NCBI GenBank assembly: GCA_019115425.1
Contig: DXDO01000162.1
Coordinates: 1-7,422, forward strand
Length of the DNA: 7,422 bases
DNA from: Candidatus Agathobaculum merdigallinarum
GTDB taxonomy: Bacteria > Bacillota > Clostridia > Oscillospirales > Butyricicoccaceae
Reading direction: 5' to 3'
This document shows positions 6,055 through 7,422 of this stretch, piece after piece (position 1 is the first letter of the stretch; each line of letters opens with the position of its first letter). The position numbers were made by a program, and so were the translations under genes. The notes below the pieces were generated by a model. The model saw nothing but the letters and a program-made list of their open reading frames with translations, made no database searches and had not been told where the DNA came from.

Positions 6055-6083
6055 TTCGATCCGGACGTACAGTCCGGATCGAG
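6055..6083. repeat. Stem-loop directly after metQ
   Basis: CGATCCGGAC (6057-6066) and GTCCGGATCG (6072-6081) pair perfectly across five bases, and the outer TT can add a T-A and a G-T pair. No T-run follows on the plus strand, so it is more likely an mRNA 3'-end stabiliser than a terminator. It is the first of nine consecutive inverted repeats. Confidence 0.75.
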
Positions 6084-6087
6084 TCAC

Positions 6088-6116
6088 GGCATCGCCAGCC
6101 GGAGGCTGGGAATGCC
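6088..6116. repeat. Two-part stem-loop downstream of metQ
   Basis: An outer stem GGCAT/ATGCC (6088-6092 with 6112-6116), a 2x2 internal loop and an inner stem CCAGCC/GGCTGG (6095-6100 with 6104-6109) with a GGA loop. It matches no riboswitch consensus I recognise. Confidence 0.65.
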
Positions 6117-6128
6117 TATTGCAGAAGA

Positions 6129-6162
6129 ACAGGCCCGAAATTACGATTCCGGGCCTGTTTTT
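6129..6162 (+). terminator. Intrinsic terminator of metNIQ
   Basis: ACAGGCCCG (6129-6137) pairs perfectly with CGGGCCTGT (6150-6158) around a 12-base loop and runs into TTTTT (6158-6162). It is the best plus-strand terminator after metQ. Confidence 0.88.
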
Positions 6163-6171
6163 CTGTTTGTA

Positions 6172-6201
6172 AAAAATGACCGGGCAAAGCTCGGCCATTT
6201 T
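6172..6201. terminator. Bidirectional terminator between metQ and fabD
   Basis: AAAATG-A-CCGGGC (6173-6185) pairs with GCTCGG-C-CATTTT (6189-6201), with one mismatch and one GU, around an AAA loop. On the minus strand the stem ends in a run of six T (complement of 6171-6176), so it should stop transcripts coming from fabD. On the plus strand the T-run is shorter, making it a backup for metNIQ. Confidence 0.75.
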
Positions 6202-6202
6202 A

Positions 6203-6233
6203 TGAAAAGAACCGCTGAAAGCGATCCTTTTCA
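6203..6233. repeat. Imperfect stem-loop in the convergent region
   Basis: An outer stem TGAAAAG/CTTTTCA (6203-6209 with 6227-6233), a symmetric 3x3 internal loop and an inner stem CGCT/AGCG (6213-6216 with 6220-6223) with a GAA loop. It fits tightly between the terminators on either side. Confidence 0.55.
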
Positions 6234-6234
6234 A

Positions 6235-6263
6235 AAAAACCGGGGACCTGTGCCTCGGTTTTT
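6235..6263. terminator. Second bidirectional terminator between metQ and fabD
   Basis: AAAAACCGGGG (6235-6245) pairs with CCTCGGTTTTT (6253-6263), eleven pairs with one GU, around a seven-base loop. Both strands end in T-runs (TTTTT on plus; seven T on minus, complement of 6233-6239). It is the first convincing terminator met by transcription leaving fabD. Confidence 0.85.
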
Positions 6264-6278
6264 ATTCTTTAAGAGGAA

Positions 6279-6303
6279 GAAAGTTTCGTTTATCGGAACT
6301 TTC
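6279..6303. repeat. Stem-loop downstream of fabD
   Basis: GAAAGTTTCG (6279-6288) pairs with CGGAACTTTC (6294-6303), ten pairs with one GU, across a five-base loop. It has no adjacent T-run on either strand. Confidence 0.6.
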
Positions 6304-6314
6304 GAACGACTTTG

Positions 6315-6342
6315 GACGCATCCGCGCGCTGCGCGGTGCGTC
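6315..6342. repeat. GC-rich stem-loop downstream of fabD
   Basis: GACGCA/TGCGTC outside and CCGCGC/GCGCGG inside, with one bulged T at 6321 and a GCT loop: twelve Watson-Crick pairs. It lacks a T-run. Confidence 0.7.
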
Positions 6343-6346
6343 TTAT

Positions 6347-6377
6347 TCGCTTGGAAGCGCAGCGCGCTTTCAAGCGA
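6347..6377. repeat. 14-bp stem-loop that contains the fabD stop codon
   Basis: TCGCTTGGAAGCGC (6347-6360) pairs with GCGCTTTCAAGCGA (6364-6377), fourteen pairs with one GU, around AGC. The last codons of fabD and its TGA (complement of 6370-6372) lie inside the stem. It has no T-run; a 3'-end protection role is possible. Confidence 0.75.
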
Positions 6378-7287
6378 GGGCAGCCTGCACGCCTGCCATG
6401 TCGGAGACCGGCTTGCAGGTGAGCGCCTTGTCGATCTTGCCGGCAAAGCCGGTGAGCGTTTTGCCCGGGCCGATCTCGCACGCGGTGGTCAGACCCGCCG
6501 CCATGCCGTTCTGCACGAGCTTGGTCCAGCGCACGGGGGAGATCATGTGCTGCTCGAGGTGCGCAGGCAGGTCGGAGCAGTCCAGCACCTCGCCGTCCAG
6601 GTTGGAGTAAATGTCCATCTTGGGCGCGGAGAAGGTAAAATCGGACACATAGGCGCGCAGCTCGGCCGCGGCCTTTTCCATCAGCGGGGTGTGGAACGCA
6701 CCCGATACCGCGAGCGGGAGTGCGCGGCGTGCGCCTGCCGCCTTGCAGTTTTCGATCGCCTCGTCGAGTGCCTTGCGCTCGCCTGCGATGACCAGCTGGC
6801 CGGGGCAGTTGTAGTTGACCGGACGCACAAGGCCGCTTGTCACCTTGGCGCAGGCCTCCTCGATCTTCGCGTCCTCGAGGCCGAGGATGGCCGCCATGCC
6901 GCCGTCGATCGCGTCCGCTGCCTGCTGCATCAGCTTGCCGCGCATGGATACGATCTTGACGCCGTCCGCGAGCGATACGACGCCCGCCGCCGCCAGCGCG
7001 GTGTACTCGCCGAGCGAGAAGCCCGCCGCTGCCTTGAAGGTCACGCCCGCCTCGGTCAGCGCTGCGAGCGCCGCCATCGAGTGGGTGAAGATCGCGATCT
7101 GGCTGTTCTCCGTGCGGGAGAGCGTCTCCTTGTCGCTGTCAAAGCAGAGCTTTTTTACATCCAGCCCCGCGCCGTCGCTGGCCTCTTCGAAAACCAGCTT
7201 GGCCGCCTGCGAATTTTCGTACAGATCCTTGCCCATGCCCGGCGCCTGTGCGCCCTGGCCGGGGAAAAATGCAAAACCGTATTCCAT
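6370..7287 (-). CDS. fabD: Malonyl-CoA:ACP transacylase FabD
   Basis: This enzyme moves malonyl groups from CoA to acyl carrier protein, supplying the extender unit for type II fatty acid synthesis in the cytoplasm. The protein has 305 residues, normal for FabD. PGQGAQ is at 9-14 (oxyanion Gln11), the nucleophile elbow GFSLGEYTAL at 89-98 (Ser91), Arg116 binds the malonyl carboxylate in the family, and the catalytic His199 is in SGAFHTPLM (195-203). The start is ATG at 7287 (complement), eight bases after GGAGG (7295-7299). A longer frame beginning at a TTG at 7302 would put that ribosome binding site inside the gene and is rejected. The gene has its own consensus promoter and is followed by terminators, so here it appears to be a single-gene transcript rather than part of a fab cluster on the downstream side. 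Confidence 0.97.
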   Translation of the reverse strand: MEYGFAFFPGQGAQAPGMGKDLYENSQAAKLVFEEASDGAGLDVKKLCFDSDKETLSRTENSQIAIFTHSMAALAALTEAGVTFKAAAGFSLGEYTALAAAGVVSLADGVKIVSMRGKLMQQAADAIDGGMAAILGLEDAKIEEACAKVTSGLVRPVNYNCPGQLVIAGERKALDEAIENCKAAGARRALPLAVSGAFHTPLMEKAAAELRAYVSDFTFSAPKMDIYSNLDGEVLDCSDLPAHLEQHMISPVRWTKLVQNGMAAGLTTACEIGPGKTLTGFAGKIDKALTCKPVSDMAGVQAALA

Positions 7288-7310
7288 GTTCCGTTCCTCC
7301 AAAAATCGCC

Positions 7311-7333
7311 GTCAAACCTCGGAAAAGGTTGAC
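7311..7333. repeat. Inverted repeat in the fabD 5' leader
   Basis: GTCAAACCT (7311-7319) and AGGTTGAC (7326-7333) are complementary apart from one bulged A. It lies in the fabD untranslated leader and covers the -35 of the opposing promoter, so it could be an RNA hairpin or a protein operator. Neither is shown. Confidence 0.5.
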
Positions 7334-7357
7334 AATTTCGTGTCCTTTTATTATAAT
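7329..7357 (+). promoter_or_regulatory. Perfect sigma-A consensus promoter, rightward
   Basis: TTGACA (7329-7334), a 17-base spacer and TATAAT (7352-7357) match the consensus at all twelve positions. Transcription would start near 7364 and leave the window to the right, toward a gene not seen here. Its -10 overlaps that of the fabD promoter by four bases, so RNA polymerase can occupy only one at a time. Confidence 0.8.
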
Positions 7358-7378
7358 AGTCAAGGATTACTTTGTCAA
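7350..7378 (-). promoter_or_regulatory. Perfect sigma-A consensus promoter of fabD
   Basis: On the minus strand, TTGACA (7378-7373), a 17-base spacer and TATAAT (7355-7350) match the consensus at all twelve positions. The expected start near 7343 gives a leader of about 56 bases before the fabD ATG. Confidence 0.88.
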
Positions 7379-7385
7379 TCAAACT
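7369..7385. promoter_or_regulatory. Possible FabT-like (MarR-type) operator
   Basis: On the minus strand AGTTTGATTGACAAAGT resembles, from memory, the FabT operator pattern (TTTGA-N3-TCAAA), with mismatches in the right half. It overlaps the fabD -35 and lies just downstream of the rightward start, where a repressor could affect both promoters. It does not resemble the FapR operator. Weak evidence. Confidence 0.3.
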
Positions 7386-7390
7386 ATTGT

Positions 7391-7422
7391 CGCTTTTCCA
7401 CGCTTTTTGGGAGAGCGATTTG
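7391..7422 (+). promoter_or_regulatory. Probable 5' leader and ribosome binding site of a divergent gene at the right edge
   Basis: GGGAGAG at 7409-7415 looks like a ribosome binding site, and a TTG occupies the last three bases (7420-7422). The true start may be that TTG or an ATG beyond the window. CGCTTTTCC (7391-7399) can pair with GGGAGAGCG (7409-7417), nine pairs with two GU, which would hide the ribosome binding site. This fits the rightward consensus promoter, but the gene itself is not visible. Confidence 0.45.

Noticed and set aside
6088..6116. Possible riboswitch aptamer downstream of metQ
   Set aside because: The two-part stem looked aptamer-like, but it lies after a gene end, precedes a terminator with no gene behind it on that strand, and matches no consensus I know.
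6028..7332. Plus-strand open frame of 434 codons covering the hairpin array and fabD
   Set aside because: It is antisense to fabD, starts inside metQ, crosses several terminators, and its protein is His/Arg/Ala-rich low complexity typical of shadow frames.

Overview
The window reads as chromosomal DNA of a GC-rich Clostridia-type Firmicute, most likely an Oscillospirales-like gut anaerobe. This is an inference from Gram-positive features: strong AGGAGG-type ribosome binding sites, a CGAAC-N4-GTTCG SOS box, a YolD/UvrX-type polymerase pair, sigma-A consensus promoters and high GC with Firmicute-like proteins. No mobile element, CRISPR array, rRNA or tRNA was seen.

Layout: (1) 1-1096, plus strand: the 3' part of a SAM-dependent methyltransferase, then a GreA-family transcript cleavage factor. 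(2) 1093-3121, minus strand: an SOS-controlled operon of a Y-family translesion polymerase and a YolD-like protein. Its last stop codon overlaps that of greA. (3) 3122-3495: a divergent control region holding the SOS promoter on one side and the promoter and leader of the methionine transporter on the other. (4) 3496-6050, plus strand: metN-metI-metQ, a complete methionine ABC importer. (5) 6051-6377: about 320 bases without a gene, almost entirely folded into nine back-to-back inverted repeats, three of them convincing terminators. (6) 6370-7287, minus strand: fabD, with a strong promoter. (7) 7288-7422: a control region with two perfect sigma-A consensus promoters facing away from each other on a shared -10, plus the probable 5' leader of a divergent gene that starts at or beyond the right edge.

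The most interesting item is the metNIQ leader. Between a good promoter and a strong intrinsic terminator lies a 22-codon ORF with a perfect AAGGAGG ribosome binding site. It carries six Met and two Cys codons, most of them clustered as MEMCMMC. The RNA can form three mutually exclusive structures: a 9-bp hairpin whose loop holds the Met codons, a 15-bp antiterminator, and a 12-bp terminator. This is the arrangement of a classical ribosome-mediated attenuator, apparently sensing methionine (and perhaps cysteine) supply, where Firmicutes usually carry an S-box or Met T-box. MetN also ends in an NIL domain, so the importer would be controlled both in synthesis (attenuation) and in activity (trans-inhibition by internal methionine).
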